From positions 1-7,143 of the forward strand of contig JAVBNU010000066.1 of NCBI GenBank assembly GCA_031551265.1: a DNA stretch of 7,143 nt. Reading direction: 5' to 3'. Shown one piece after another: positions 1 to 6,730 of this stretch (the stretch's first letter is position 1; each line of letters opens with the position of its first letter). Made by a program: the position numbers and the translations under genes. The notes beneath the pieces were generated by a model. That model was not told the DNA's origin. It ran no database searches and saw only the letters and a program-made list of their open reading frames with translations. This DNA is from JAVBNU01 sp031551265 (lineage in GTDB: Bacteria; Cyanobacteriota; Vampirovibrionia; Gastranaerophilales; Gastranaerophilaceae).

Positions 1-141
1 TGCATACCCATACTATGTGATATTTTAAGCAATATGTACTATGTGCGCTTTTTATTACTTCCATGCTTTATATTATACCGCCGTCGGGCTCATTCATCCA
101 CGGCTAAAGCCGTGGTGTTCTGTCTTCGACCGCATAAAAAA
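1..141. other. gene-free left edge
   Basis: No coding region with a credible start, ribosome binding site and family resemblance is visible. The short plus-strand frame that crosses it runs on into the antisense of the tRNA. Apart from the hairpin at 98-115 I see only AT-rich sequence at 1-78 and the short GC-rich stretch CCGCCGTCGGGC at 79-90. Confidence 0.5.
98..115. repeat. perfect hairpin CCACGGC-TAAA-GCCGTGG, possible IS200/IS605-type right-end remnant
   Basis: Seven base pairs pair perfectly (98-104 with 109-115) around a TAAA loop. On the minus strand the loop reads TTTA and the preceding bases can be read as VEDRTPRL followed by a stop codon at the hairpin. A GC-rich hairpin with a TTTAG-type loop overlapping the end of a tnpB reading frame is typical of IS200/IS605 right ends, where it also forms part of the TnpB guide RNA. 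Only about ten codons of possible tnpB remain before the tRNA terminator, and no transposase is visible. The element assignment is therefore inference; only the hairpin is certain. It has no U-tract, so it is unlikely to be a terminator. Confidence 0.4.
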
Positions 142-142
142 C

Positions 143-176
143 ATTTAAAAAGCCCCACGATGTGGGACTTTTTAAA

Positions 177-177
<1 letters not shown>
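143..177 (-). terminator. rho-independent terminator of tRNA-Asn
   Basis: A 16-bp stem with one mismatch (143-158 with 162-177) has a three-base loop and a GC core (CCCAC/GTGGG) flanked by A/T runs. On the minus strand the stem is followed by a CTTTTTAAAT tract, as expected for intrinsic termination. It begins on the last base of the tRNA CCA end, so transcription would stop right after the mature 3' end. The A/T symmetry also allows it to work on the plus strand. Confidence 0.85.
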
Positions 178-238
<61 letters not shown>

Positions 239-251
<13 letters not shown>

Positions 252-331
252 ATATAATTTTTTCGGAGGTGAGCATTGCTCTTTAGTTGACCCCGCCTCG
301 TACACTTGCCTAAGGAGCTACCAAGGAATAT
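239..331 (-). repeat. 17-bp direct repeat of the tRNA-Asn 5' end (239-255 and 315-331)
   Basis: The string GAGCTACCAAGGAATAT occurs at 239-255, covering the tRNA 5' acceptor strand and start of the D arm, and again identically at 315-331 inside the tRNA leader. The intervening 59 bp does not fold into a convincing second tRNA and has no CCA-type 3' end. The second copy also sits in a TAAGGAG/CTCCTTA inverted repeat (311-317 with 332-338). Possible origins are a decayed tandem tRNA, a partial duplication, or a scar of integration at the tRNA. Confidence 0.8.
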
Positions 332-344
332 CTCCTTAATAAAC

Positions 345-372
345 ATTATATCAATAAAACATTTATTGTAAA
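345..372 (-). promoter_or_regulatory. sigma-70-type promoter for tRNA-Asn
   Basis: On the minus strand, TTTACA (372-367) and TATAAT (350-345) are separated by 16 bp, and TGA directly precedes the -10 hexamer to give an extended -10. The predicted transcription start is near 338, upstream of the tRNA and clear of the gdhA terminator. It is the best-matching promoter in the window. Confidence 0.7.
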
Positions 373-408
373 TAGTTTAAACTTAGTTGCTTGAAACCCT
401 TGAAATAC

Positions 409-437
409 AAAAAGAGCCGACACAAGTCGGCTCTTTC
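409..437 (-). terminator. rho-independent terminator of gdhA
   Basis: A perfect 11-bp stem (AAAGAGCCGAC at 411-421 with GTCGGCTCTTT at 426-436) has an ACAA loop. On the minus strand it is followed by a T tract, and it lies 16 bp beyond the gdhA stop codon. It separates gdhA from the tRNA-Asn promoter. Confidence 0.92.
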
Positions 438-452
438 AAAATAATTGTTTTA

Positions 453-1802
453 TTAAATAATACCATGCGACATCATGACTGATGCAACTTTTTTGAAACC
501 GGCTATATTCGCGCCTGCAACATAATTAGCGCCTAAACCATATTCAGAAGCCGCGTCTTTACATGCTTTGAATATATTAGTCATGATAGTATCCAGTTTT
601 TTGTCCACTTCTTCGAATGTCCATGAGTATCTCATGCTGTTTTGAGACATTTCAAGCGCCGAAGTTGCAACACCACCGGCGTTTGCTGCCTTTGCAGGTC
701 CGACAAGTACGCCGTTTTGCAAGAAATAGTTGGTCGCTTCAATTGTGCAAGGCATGTTAGCGCCTTCTCCAACCGCATATGTTCCCTGTGTAACTATTTT
801 CTTTGCAGCTTCAAGGTCGATTTCGTTTTGTGTCGCACAAGGCAGCACTATGTCTGCATGTACATCAAAAATGGAAGCTTTACCGTTCGATGTATCGTGA
901 TATTGTGCACTTGGACGGTATTTTAAGTATTCTTTAATGCGCAATCTGTCGACTTCTTTAATCTTTTTGACTGCGTCCAAATCAATACCTTTTTCGTCAT
1001 ATATAAAGCCGTTAGAGTCACTCAATGCAACTACATTTGCGCCAAAAGATGTTGCTTTTTCTGCAGCATAGATTGCAACATTACCTGAGCCTGTTATGAC
1101 AACAGTGGCGTTTTTCATGTCTTTACCGTTGGCTTTGAGCATTTCACGCATAAAATACAACAATCCGTATCCTGTAGCCTCTTTACGCGCTAAAGAACCG
1201 CCGTAGTCTAAGCCTTTACCCGTGAGTACACCGGCCTCAAATTGGTTTTTGATTCTTTTGTACTGACCGAACATAAATCCGATTTCACGTGCGCCAACAC
1301 CGATATCACCGGCAGGCACATCAAGAAAATGCCCGATATGACGTTGTAACTCAGTCATAAAGCTCTGGCAAAACTTCATAATTTCGTTATCAGATTTACC
1401 CTTAGGGTCAAAATCACTTCCACCCTTGCCGCCACCAATTGGCAGGCCTGTTAGTGAGTTTTTGAAAGTTTGTTCAAACGCCAAAAACTTCATTATGCTT
1501 TGATTGACGCTTGGATGAAAACGTAAGCCGCCCTTGTAAGGACCGATAGCGCTGTTAAACTGCACCCGGTAACCGCGGTTTACTCTCGTCTGTCCACTAT
1601 CGTCGACCCAAGGAACTCTAAATGAGATAATTCTCTCGGGTTCTACGATGCGCTCTAGTAGAGCAACTTTTTGATATTCGGGGTGCTTGTCGATAACAGG
1701 CTTCAGCGTTTCCAATACTTCTTCCATTGCCTGTACAAATTCAGGCTCGTGCGCATTTTTTTCTTTTGCCGCGCGAAGCACTTCTGCTAAATAATTGTTC
1801 AC
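453..1802 (-). CDS. gdhA: NADP-specific glutamate dehydrogenase
   Basis: This cytoplasmic enzyme reductively aminates 2-oxoglutarate with ammonium and NADPH to give glutamate, a main route of nitrogen assimilation. With the GTG start at 1802 the protein has 449 residues, matching the roughly 445-450 of hexameric bacterial GdhA. Visible motifs are the glutamate-site segment GPYKGGLRFHP (87-97), the catalytic lysine in PIGGGKGG (K126), the catalytic aspartate in PAGDIGVG (D166), and a Rossmann loop TGSGNVA (237-243) followed by ALSDSNG, whose lack of an acidic residue at the strand end suits NADP. A frame-extended TTG start at 1829 is rejected because the ribosome binding site AAGGAGG (1819-1813) would then lie inside the coding region, whereas it is 10 bases before the GTG. 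The gene is monocistronic, with its own promoter and terminator, and appears intact. Confidence 0.96.
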   Translation of the reverse strand: MNNYLAEVLRAAKEKNAHEPEFVQAMEEVLETLKPVIDKHPEYQKVALLERIVEPERIISFRVPWVDDSGQTRVNRGYRVQFNSAIGPYKGGLRFHPSVNQSIMKFLAFEQTFKNSLTGLPIGGGKGGSDFDPKGKSDNEIMKFCQSFMTELQRHIGHFLDVPAGDIGVGAREIGFMFGQYKRIKNQFEAGVLTGKGLDYGGSLARKEATGYGLLYFMREMLKANGKDMKNATVVITGSGNVAIYAAEKATSFGANVVALSDSNGFIYDEKGIDLDAVKKIKEVDRLRIKEYLKYRPSAQYHDTSNGKASIFDVHADIVLPCATQNEIDLEAAKKIVTQGTYAVGEGANMPCTIEATNYFLQNGVLVGPAKAANAGGVATSALEMSQNSMRYSWTFEEVDKKLDTIMTNIFKACKDAASEYGLGANYVAGANIAGFKKVASVMMSHGII

Positions 1803-1810
1803 GTTTCGAC

Positions 1811-1819
1811 TTCCTCCTT
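1811..1819 (-). promoter_or_regulatory. gdhA ribosome binding site, decides GTG start
   Basis: AAGGAGGAA on the minus strand is close to a perfect anti-16S match. It stands 10 bases upstream of GTG at 1802 and so selects that codon over the TTG at 1829. Confidence 0.85.
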
Positions 1820-1835
1820 GGTTTTTCAACTTTTG

Positions 1836-1844
1836 ATTATAACA
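1836..1844 (-). promoter_or_regulatory. extended -10 promoter of gdhA
   Basis: On the minus strand TGTTATAAT gives an extended -10 (TATAAT at 1841-1836). No good -35 hexamer is seen at the usual distance. Transcription would start near 1829, giving an untranslated leader of about 27 nt that contains the ribosome binding site. Confidence 0.6.
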
Positions 1845-1890
1845 TAAAACGAGGCTTGAAGATGTTAAAATTATATAAAGATTGCGGATG

Positions 1891-1899
1891 TGGTAAAAT
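1891..1899 (+). promoter_or_regulatory. extended -10 promoter of the helicase gene
   Basis: TGGTAAAAT matches an extended -10, with a poor -35 (TTATAT at 1871-1876). A start near 1906 would place the GAGGGG ribosome binding site (1913-1918) and the ATG at 1926 in a very short leader. It faces away from the gdhA promoter, so the intergenic region is a divergent promoter pair. Confidence 0.45.
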
Positions 1900-1925
1900 A
1901 AAGATAAGATTTGAGGGGATTATGT

Positions 1926-4900
1926 ATGGAAAAATCAGGTAAAAAAATATACCCCCCACCCCAACCCTCCCCCGCAAAGGGGGAGGGCGTTACCGACTCC
2001 AAAAATGAAACAAGCAAGTTATTGTTTGAAGGTAGCTTAAAATCTAATAAAACAGACCGACTCATTCAAAAGTATATTGAGTTGATTAATTCAGGTGTGT
2101 CAACTTGCGAGATTTTGGTGCTTTGTTCAAATCCTGCTAAAAAGCTACATTTCATTGAAGAAGTCAGAAAAAATTGTTCGGTTCCTTATCTCGAAAAGCT
2201 TAATATTTATACGTTTCAAGGGCTTGCTTATAATATCATTCGCGATAATTATTGTGTAATTGAAAATTCCCTAAATGACGGTAAAACGAGGATTAAGCCA
2301 CACTTATCGGGTTTAGAGATTTCTCAGTATTTGCTGAAACAGTGCGTTAAAGAAGCTGATTTCAAAGATTACAATTCAAAAGTGAATCTGATGCATCAGC
2401 TTTTCAAACGTCATGCGCTGATTGTGAATAATGTTTTGAATAGCGAAGAGGTAAAACGTCGTTCAAAGCTGATTGGCGAAGCGTTTGCCGATGATGCGGC
2501 GATTGTATTGAATAAATTTAAACAGGTGACTAATGAATTTCGCTGCTATGACTATATTAGGCAATTAGCGGTTTTTGAGTATATTTACAAAAATCATGAT
2601 TGTTTTGAAGGCATAAAATATTTGTTTGTCGACGACACAGATGAGGCGACACCGGCGCTTTTGCAGTTTATTGAACATATTAAGCCGAATCTGCAAGATT
2701 ATTATATTGCCTACGACCCACAAGGATGCTCGCGATGTGGGTATTTGAGTGCGAGTATGAATGCGCCGTCTATTCTGCAAACAATGTTCGATATAAAACC
2801 TGAAAAACTCGAACAGCCTGCCAATGAGAATGTTTCTAGGCTCCAGCAGAATATTACAGACGGCGCACGCAACAAAATTGGCTCAATAGAGCTTACGAGT
2901 TGTTCAAAGTACTTGGAAATGCTTGATTTGGCATTTCAAAAAGTACAGGAACTTATAAAAGAAGGCGCCAAGCCTTCAGATTTTGTCATTATATCGCCTG
3001 ATATCAGCGACATGTTGAGATTTTATATTCAGGAAAAATTTGCGAATGAAAATATTTCATTCAAATTTTTGTCAGGTAGTGAGAAGTTAATTGAAAATGA
3101 ACTTGTGAAAATTACTTTGACTATAGTAAAACTTGCAAACCCACAGCTGCATATGGATGTGGACGTGCATGAAGTTCGTAAAATTTTGAACAAACTTTTA
3201 GGTATTCCACTAAAATACTGTAGTGCAATTCTCCAAAATTACAAGGATTCGGGGAAGTTAAGCCCTTTTGAATTTGCTAATTCTGAGTATACAGAAAAAT
3301 ATGATGTTCTATTGAAAATACTCGATGATGCACCGAGTGAAAAAGCATTGAGTGATAAAATTCTTGCTGTTTTTAATAAAATTTTACCGTTTTATTCTGA
3401 AATTGATAAAAAAGACATCGAAAAATTTAATTTCTTTTTCAAGCAGATAATGGATTTTGAGCTTACTTTTTCTGAGCAAAAAAATGAGCCAAGATTTCAA
3501 AGTGAGTTGATTGTTCAAACTGAAAATTCCATATTTTCGGAAAATCCTCCTGCGCATGAGTTTTCACAGGAGTTTGATGAAAACACAATTTTGATTAGCA
3601 CGAAACAAAAAATTGTGGATATGGGTATCCAGTCAAAATACCAAATCTGGCTTGATGTTTCAAATCAGGGTTGGAAAAAGGAAGACATCGGCACAATATA
3701 CAATTCGTGGGTTTTTCAGGCGGATTGGGATAAAGACAGTTTCACATATGAAGATAATTTCAAGTACACGAACGAAAAAACGGCGCGCGTGTTGAGAAAA
3801 TTGTTGTTAGCAGCACAAGACAAAGTTTTTGCATATTCAAGTATTTTTGATAATTGTGGCAACGAAAACTATGGCGGGATTTTAGATGCATTGAGTTTTG
3901 AGCATAATGATTTTGGCAAACAACAAATATTTATACCACGTGGTGACCAAAAACCTGTAATGAATTACAAAAACGGCAAAATGGCGATTGCAGCAGTTCC
4001 CGGTGCCGGCAAAACAACCGTTTTGCAGGGACTTATCATAAAACTTCTGCAAGAAGGCGTCAAAGCAGAAAATATCTTCGTTTTAACCTATATGGAGTCA
4101 GCTGCTCGCAATTTTAAAGAGCGTATAAAAAATAATTTTAAATCACTTAATGAAATACCTAACATAAGCACTATTCACGGGCTTGCGTTGCGTATAATAA
4201 AGGAAAATTCTAATTTTACTAAGCTCGGACTTGATGAAAATTTCGAAATCATTGACGATATACAGCGTCAGAGGTTTGTGCGGCTGCTTTTTGCTAAAAT
4301 GCAGATTAAAGAAGATTTATACGATACTTTTGAGCGCGGGATTTCGATTTTTAAACTTGAAAATATTCAAGCCGAGTTCTTACCTGCGCAAAAGAATTTT
4401 GATTTGAAAACGTTTATCAAATTTTATGATGTTTATAATAAAAATTTGTTGGCTCAAAATAAAATTGACTATGATGACATGCTGAAATTTGCTGTGAAAA
4501 TTCTTGGGGAAAATGCTGATATTCGCGAGTATTATCAAAATCTATGTCATTATTTGATTGAGGACGAAGCGCAGGATTCGTCAGTGATACAACAGCGTTT
4601 GCTTGAGCTATTAAGTGGCAAGCATAAGAACCTAATCCGCTGTGGTGATGTTAATCAAGCAATTACATCGACGTTTACAAACGCAGATGTAGAAGGCTTC
4701 AAAGAGTTTATTAATAACAATAATTGTGTTGAAATGAACCAATCGCAGCGTTGTGCAAAAGATATTTATACTCTGGCTAATAACTTTGTGGAGTTTACGA
4801 AGTCAAAATCAGCCTTGCAGGCTTCGTTTTATGATATAAAAATGGCTCCTGTTGCCGGGAAAAATCCTAAAGATACTGAAAGTATTGAGTTTAAACGATT

Positions 4901-6113
4901 TGAGAACCTTGAACAAGAAAGAAATTTTATTCTGGATGCAATAAAAAATATTTTTATTGATAACTCTAAAGCGACTATAGCCGTGCTTTTACGCAATAAT
5001 AATCAGGTGCAGGAGTATATAAATTTCTTGGAAGCTAATAAAATTGTGACGATTGCGACTAATGGTGCGTTGTCGCAAAAGACTGTGTTTAAAGTAATTT
5101 TCTCCATTTTTAAGGCTGTGCAGTCGCCTTTTAATAATTCATATATTGCCGAAGCATTCAAAACGCTTCAGCATATTGATTTTTACAACACTAAAATGCA
5201 ACAGCATAAACCTCTCCCCGGTGCGGGAGAGGTCGAATTTGTTAATGATTCTGAACTTGCTTCAGAGGAATTTACAAATTCGGGTGAGGGGTACAATTTT
5301 GAAATAACTGAAAAACCAGGCAATTCTAAACAATTTATTTTTGCCGAACCCCTCACCCCAGCCCTCCAATCCGGTTGGCGCGGCTCCCGCGTCGGGGAGA
5401 GGGAGCTTGTATTTGCACGCGTCAACCCATCGTTTATTTCACTCAATCCAGATGAGATGGAAAACAGTGACGTGTCAGCTTTTTGGTGGGATTTGAACTA
5501 TTGGCTTGATAATGCTAATATTCCTGCCGATGAGTTGGCTGTCAAAATAGGGCTTTATTATTTTGATTCTCTTACGGACAAATCGAATGTTTATTTGGTT
5601 TCGACGCTAATCAAGAAAATTATGTCAACTGCAAAGACTTTTGATGAGTTGATGCGCAGACTTGAAGAAATCGCTCAGCGCTCAAGTTTCAATGGATTGA
5701 AATTCTTTGAGGATAATGAAATTACAGAAAATAATGATGAGACGAAAAGCTATCTTAACGGCAAAGTCCAGATTTTGACAATTCATAAGTCAAAAGGTGC
5801 TGAGTTTGATTATGTTTTCATGCCGGAGTTTACAGAAAAAACTTTGCCGCTATCGCTTGAGCACATAAATGTGCGAAAAGACACGCTGTTTATGGAACAG
5901 TTGCGTAGTTTTGGCAAGAATTACAAAGTAAAGACTGAGCAAGAGCTGAAATTAAAACAGATTGAAGAAAACGCAAGGTTGTTATACGTTGCAGTTACTC
6001 GCGCTAAGAGAAAGTTGTTTATGACATTTTCTGAAAAATATAAATTCTATGGCAAGCTGAAAGATGCAGTGCCTTCATCATTTTTTGAGGAGTTTGCAAG
6101 TCCTAAATATTAA
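1926..6113 (+). CDS. large tandem UvrD/AddA-like superfamily 1 DNA helicase
   Basis: Likely an ATP-driven 3'-5' DNA translocase acting in DNA end processing or recombination. ATG 1926 is chosen over an in-frame TTG at 1911 because GAGGGG (1913-1918) lies 7 bases upstream; this gives 1395 residues, far longer than UvrD (about 720). The C-terminal half has every SF1 motif: I VPGAGKTT (691-698), Ia VLTYMESAARNF (719-730), Ib TIHG (749-752), II DEAQD (880-884), III GDVNQAI (907-913), IV near AVLLRNN, V TIHKSKGAEFD (1285-1295) and VI YVAVTRAKRKLF (from 1354). The N-terminal half looks like a second, degenerate module: GSLKSNKT (36-43, glycine replaced by N41), ILVLCSN, IYTFQGLAYNII, FVDDTDEATP and YDPQ. 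I infer that it is inactive in ATP hydrolysis, as in AddB. No nuclease domain is visible; one may be supplied by the gene at 6777. Three repeat elements are read in frame, at residues 10-21, about 1096-1123 and 1141-1161. Confidence 0.9.
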   Translation: MEKSGKKIYPPPQPSPAKGEGVTDSKNETSKLLFEGSLKSNKTDRLIQKYIELINSGVSTCEILVLCSNPAKKLHFIEEVRKNCSVPYLEKLNIYTFQGLAYNIIRDNYCVIENSLNDGKTRIKPHLSGLEISQYLLKQCVKEADFKDYNSKVNLMHQLFKRHALIVNNVLNSEEVKRRSKLIGEAFADDAAIVLNKFKQVTNEFRCYDYIRQLAVFEYIYKNHDCFEGIKYLFVDDTDEATPALLQFIEHIKPNLQDYYIAYDPQGCSRCGYLSASMNAPSILQTMFDIKPEKLEQPANENVSRLQQNITDGARNKIGSIELTSCSKYLEMLDLAFQKVQELIKEGAKPSDFVIISPDISDMLRFYIQEKFANENISFKFLSGSEKLIENELVKITLTIVKLANPQLHMDVDVHEVRKILNKLLGIPLKYCSAILQNYKDSGKLSPFEFANSEYTEKYDVLLKILDDAPSEKALSDKILAVFNKILPFYSEIDKKDIEKFNFFFKQIMDFELTFSEQKNEPRFQSELIVQTENSIFSENPPAHEFSQEFDENTILISTKQKIVDMGIQSKYQIWLDVSNQGWKKEDIGTIYNSWVFQADWDKDSFTYEDNFKYTNEKTARVLRKLLLAAQDKVFAYSSIFDNCGNENYGGILDALSFEHNDFGKQQIFIPRGDQKPVMNYKNGKMAIAAVPGAGKTTVLQGLIIKLLQEGVKAENIFVLTYMESAARNFKERIKNNFKSLNEIPNISTIHGLALRIIKENSNFTKLGLDENFEIIDDIQRQRFVRLLFAKMQIKEDLYDTFERGISIFKLENIQAEFLPAQKNFDLKTFIKFYDVYNKNLLAQNKIDYDDMLKFAVKILGENADIREYYQNLCHYLIEDEAQDSSVIQQRLLELLSGKHKNLIRCGDVNQAITSTFTNADVEGFKEFINNNNCVEMNQSQRCAKDIYTLANNFVEFTKSKSALQASFYDIKMAPVAGKNPKDTESIEFKRFENLEQERNFILDAIKNIFIDNSKATIAVLLRNNNQVQEYINFLEANKIVTIATNGALSQKTVFKVIFSIFKAVQSPFNNSYIAEAFKTLQHIDFYNTKMQQHKPLPGAGEVEFVNDSELASEEFTNSGEGYNFEITEKPGNSKQFIFAEPLTPALQSGWRGSRVGERELVFARVNPSFISLNPDEMENSDVSAFWWDLNYWLDNANIPADELAVKIGLYYFDSLTDKSNVYLVSTLIKKIMSTAKTFDELMRRLEEIAQRSSFNGLKFFEDNEITENNDETKSYLNGKVQILTIHKSKGAEFDYVFMPEFTEKTLPLSLEHINVRKDTLFMEQLRSFGKNYKVKTEQELKLKQIEENARLLYVAVTRAKRKLFMTFSEKYKFYGKLKDAVPSSFFEEFASPKY
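1951..1990 (+). repeat. palindromic GC-rich element, copy 1, in frame in the helicase N-terminus
   Basis: CCCTCCCCC (1965-1973) and GGGGGAGGG (1979-1987) form a perfect 9-bp stem with a GCAAA loop, preceded by ACCCCCCACCCCAA. The sequence resembles the arms of the copies at 5347-5408 and 7042-7084. It encodes about residues 9-21 (PPPQPSPAKGEG), immediately before the degenerate P-loop, and is read in a different frame from those two copies. The element contrasts sharply with its AT-rich surroundings. Confidence 0.8.
5211..5292 (-). repeat. palindromic element, copy 2, reverse orientation, composite
   Basis: CCTCTCCC (5211-5218) pairs with GGGAGAGG (5225-5232), and the far end is GGGTGAGGGGT (5282-5292), the reverse complement of the CCCCTCACCC end of the other copies. 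Between them is a second hairpin, with CGAATTTGT (5234-5242) against ACAAATTCG (5274-5282) and TCTGAA/TTCAGA at the centre. That centre, CTGAACTTGCTTCAG (5251-5265), matches 14 of 15 bases of the repeat at 6139-6153. The copy encodes roughly helicase residues 1096-1123 without a stop. Confidence 0.7.
5347..5408 (+). repeat. palindromic element, copy 3, in frame in the helicase
   Basis: The ends CCCCTCACCCC (5349-5359) and GGGGAGAGGG (5394-5403) pair with one mismatch, with an inner CTCCC/GGGAG hairpin near 5384-5399. It encodes residues 1141-1161 (PLTPAL...GERELV) between helicase motifs IV and V. Its left end is an 11-bp inverted match to the right end of copy 2 (5282-5292 with 5348-5358), so the two copies face each other about 55 bp apart. 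Confidence 0.8.
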
Positions 6114-6132
6114 ATGTTTGAAAAACTCTTTC

Positions 6133-6158
6133 GTCATGCTGAACTTGTTTCAGCATCT
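6133..6158. repeat. interspersed palindrome with CTGAACTTGTTTCAG core
   Basis: ATGCTGAA (6136-6143) and TTCAGCAT (6149-6156) form a perfect 8-bp stem around CTTGT, beginning 20 bp after the helicase stop codon. From memory, this sequence (one frame reads VMLNLFQHL) recurs as an interspersed repeat in many unrelated bacteria. It has no U-tract and is not an obvious terminator. Its core is nearly the same as the centre of the composite element at 5251-5265. Confidence 0.7.
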
Positions 6159-6206
6159 GTCAATCTGTGGGGGGCAATACTACTCTATGCATATGGTAAA
6201 AAATAT

Positions 6207-6431
6207 CTATTTTTCTAACTTAGATTTATTACCCAATAGTTCTAAAAAAGTTTTATTAAACAAATCTTCTAACTCTTTTTGATGAAAATTAATATACTCT
6301 GCCAAAATAGAAATGTTAATGTGGCTGTCAGAATTATCATCGGAATTTTCGCTGTAAACTAACAAAATTTCGAGTAAGCTTGATATTTTTAAGATTTTTG
6401 CTTCAATATCATAAAAGTTTGAATAATTCAT
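6207..6431 (-). CDS. small protein of unknown function, divergent from an XRE regulator
   Basis: I do not recognise a family. The 74-residue product starts with ATG at 6431 and ends in TAG. It is acidic in the middle (SENSDDNSDS) and otherwise looks mainly helical, with leucine- and isoleucine-rich stretches at about 8-25 and 40-68. There is no signal peptide or membrane segment. A weak AAAGGA lies 14 bases before the ATG, further than ideal. Its AT-rich codon use resembles that of the neighbouring XRE gene. Divergent arrangement with a regulator suggests it is controlled by it, or that the two act as a regulator-partner or toxin-antitoxin-like pair; that is inference from position only. It is a real ORF with moderate certainty. 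Confidence 0.6.
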   Translation of the reverse strand: MNYSNFYDIEAKILKISSLLEILLVYSENSDDNSDSHINISILAEYINFHQKELEDLFNKTFLELLGNKSKLEK

Positions 6432-6453
6432 TTTTAGCTTTTATATCCTTTAG

Positions 6454-6468
6454 TTTATATAATATAAA
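6454..6468. promoter_or_regulatory. 7-1-7 palindrome, candidate operator between divergent genes
   Basis: TTTATAT and ATATAAA flank a single A to give perfect dyad symmetry. The site lies 23 bp upstream of the small minus-strand gene and overlaps a plus-strand TATAAT (6458-6463). The string TTATATAATA recurs at 6455-6464 and 6499-6508. Small XRE proteins often bind such dyads to control themselves, but in sequence this AT-rich the match could be chance. Confidence 0.35.
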
Positions 6469-6501
6469 TTGTAAGATATAAATTTTAAATTGCAACTATT
6501 A

Positions 6502-6507
6502 TATAAT
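6502..6507 (+). promoter_or_regulatory. TATAAT -10 placed for a leaderless XRE transcript
   Basis: TATAAT ends six bases before the ATG at 6514, so the expected start of transcription falls on or next to the A of the start codon. No ribosome binding site precedes this ATG, which fits a leaderless mRNA. No convincing -35 is present, and the alternative TATAAT at 6458-6463 would give a leader of about 44 nt. Confidence 0.35.
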
Positions 6508-6513
6508 AAATTA

Positions 6514-6726
6514 ATGCAAGAAACTAATTTAAAAAGAAAAATAGCAGATAATTTACGTAAATACAGGGCATTAAAAAGGCTCTCTCAGGATCAATTATCT
6601 GTGAAATCTGGTATAAGCCAAATACAGATATCTAAAATAGAAAATGAATTGGTTAATTCAAAAATGGATACTTTATTTAAACTGGCTAATGCTTTGGATA
6701 TTACTGTGAATGACTTGGTGTATTAG
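6514..6726 (+). CDS. XRE/Cro-type helix-turn-helix transcriptional regulator
   Basis: A 70-residue protein made almost entirely of one HTH_3 (lambda Cro/cI-like) domain. After an N-terminal helix (KIADNLRKYRALKR), residues 24-43 form the helix-turn-helix: LSQDQLSVKSG as the first helix and turn, then ISQIQISKIEN as the recognition helix. The conserved ending MDTLFKLANALDITVNDLV follows. Such proteins bind short palindromes as dimers. The frame opens with TTG at 6490, but ATG 6514 gives the standard domain length and lies just after a TATAAT box. No ribosome binding site is visible. The gene lies between the helicase and the nuclease candidate, divergent from the small gene at 6207, and probably regulates that partner, itself and possibly the downstream gene. 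The family call is firm; the target is inferred. Confidence 0.9.
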   Translation: MQETNLKRKIADNLRKYRALKRLSQDQLSVKSGISQIQISKIENELVNSKMDTLFKLANALDITVNDLVY

Positions 6727-6730
6727 AACT

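Noticed and set aside
642..926. Plus-strand frame opposite gdhA
   Set aside because: Shadow of a clearly coding, motif-rich gene; cysteine-rich nonsense composition.
5183..5446. Minus-strand frame of 87 codons inside the helicase gene
   Set aside because: It exists because the palindromic elements are open on both strands; it has no start signals and lies within the conserved plus-strand gene.
6064..6282. Plus-strand frame containing VMLNLFQHL
   Set aside because: The frame overlaps the helicase end and the small minus-strand gene; the peptide is just the translated interspersed repeat.
6490..6513. TTG start for the XRE gene
   Set aside because: It would add eight residues outside the domain, has no ribosome binding site, and lies upstream of the -10 box closest to the ATG.
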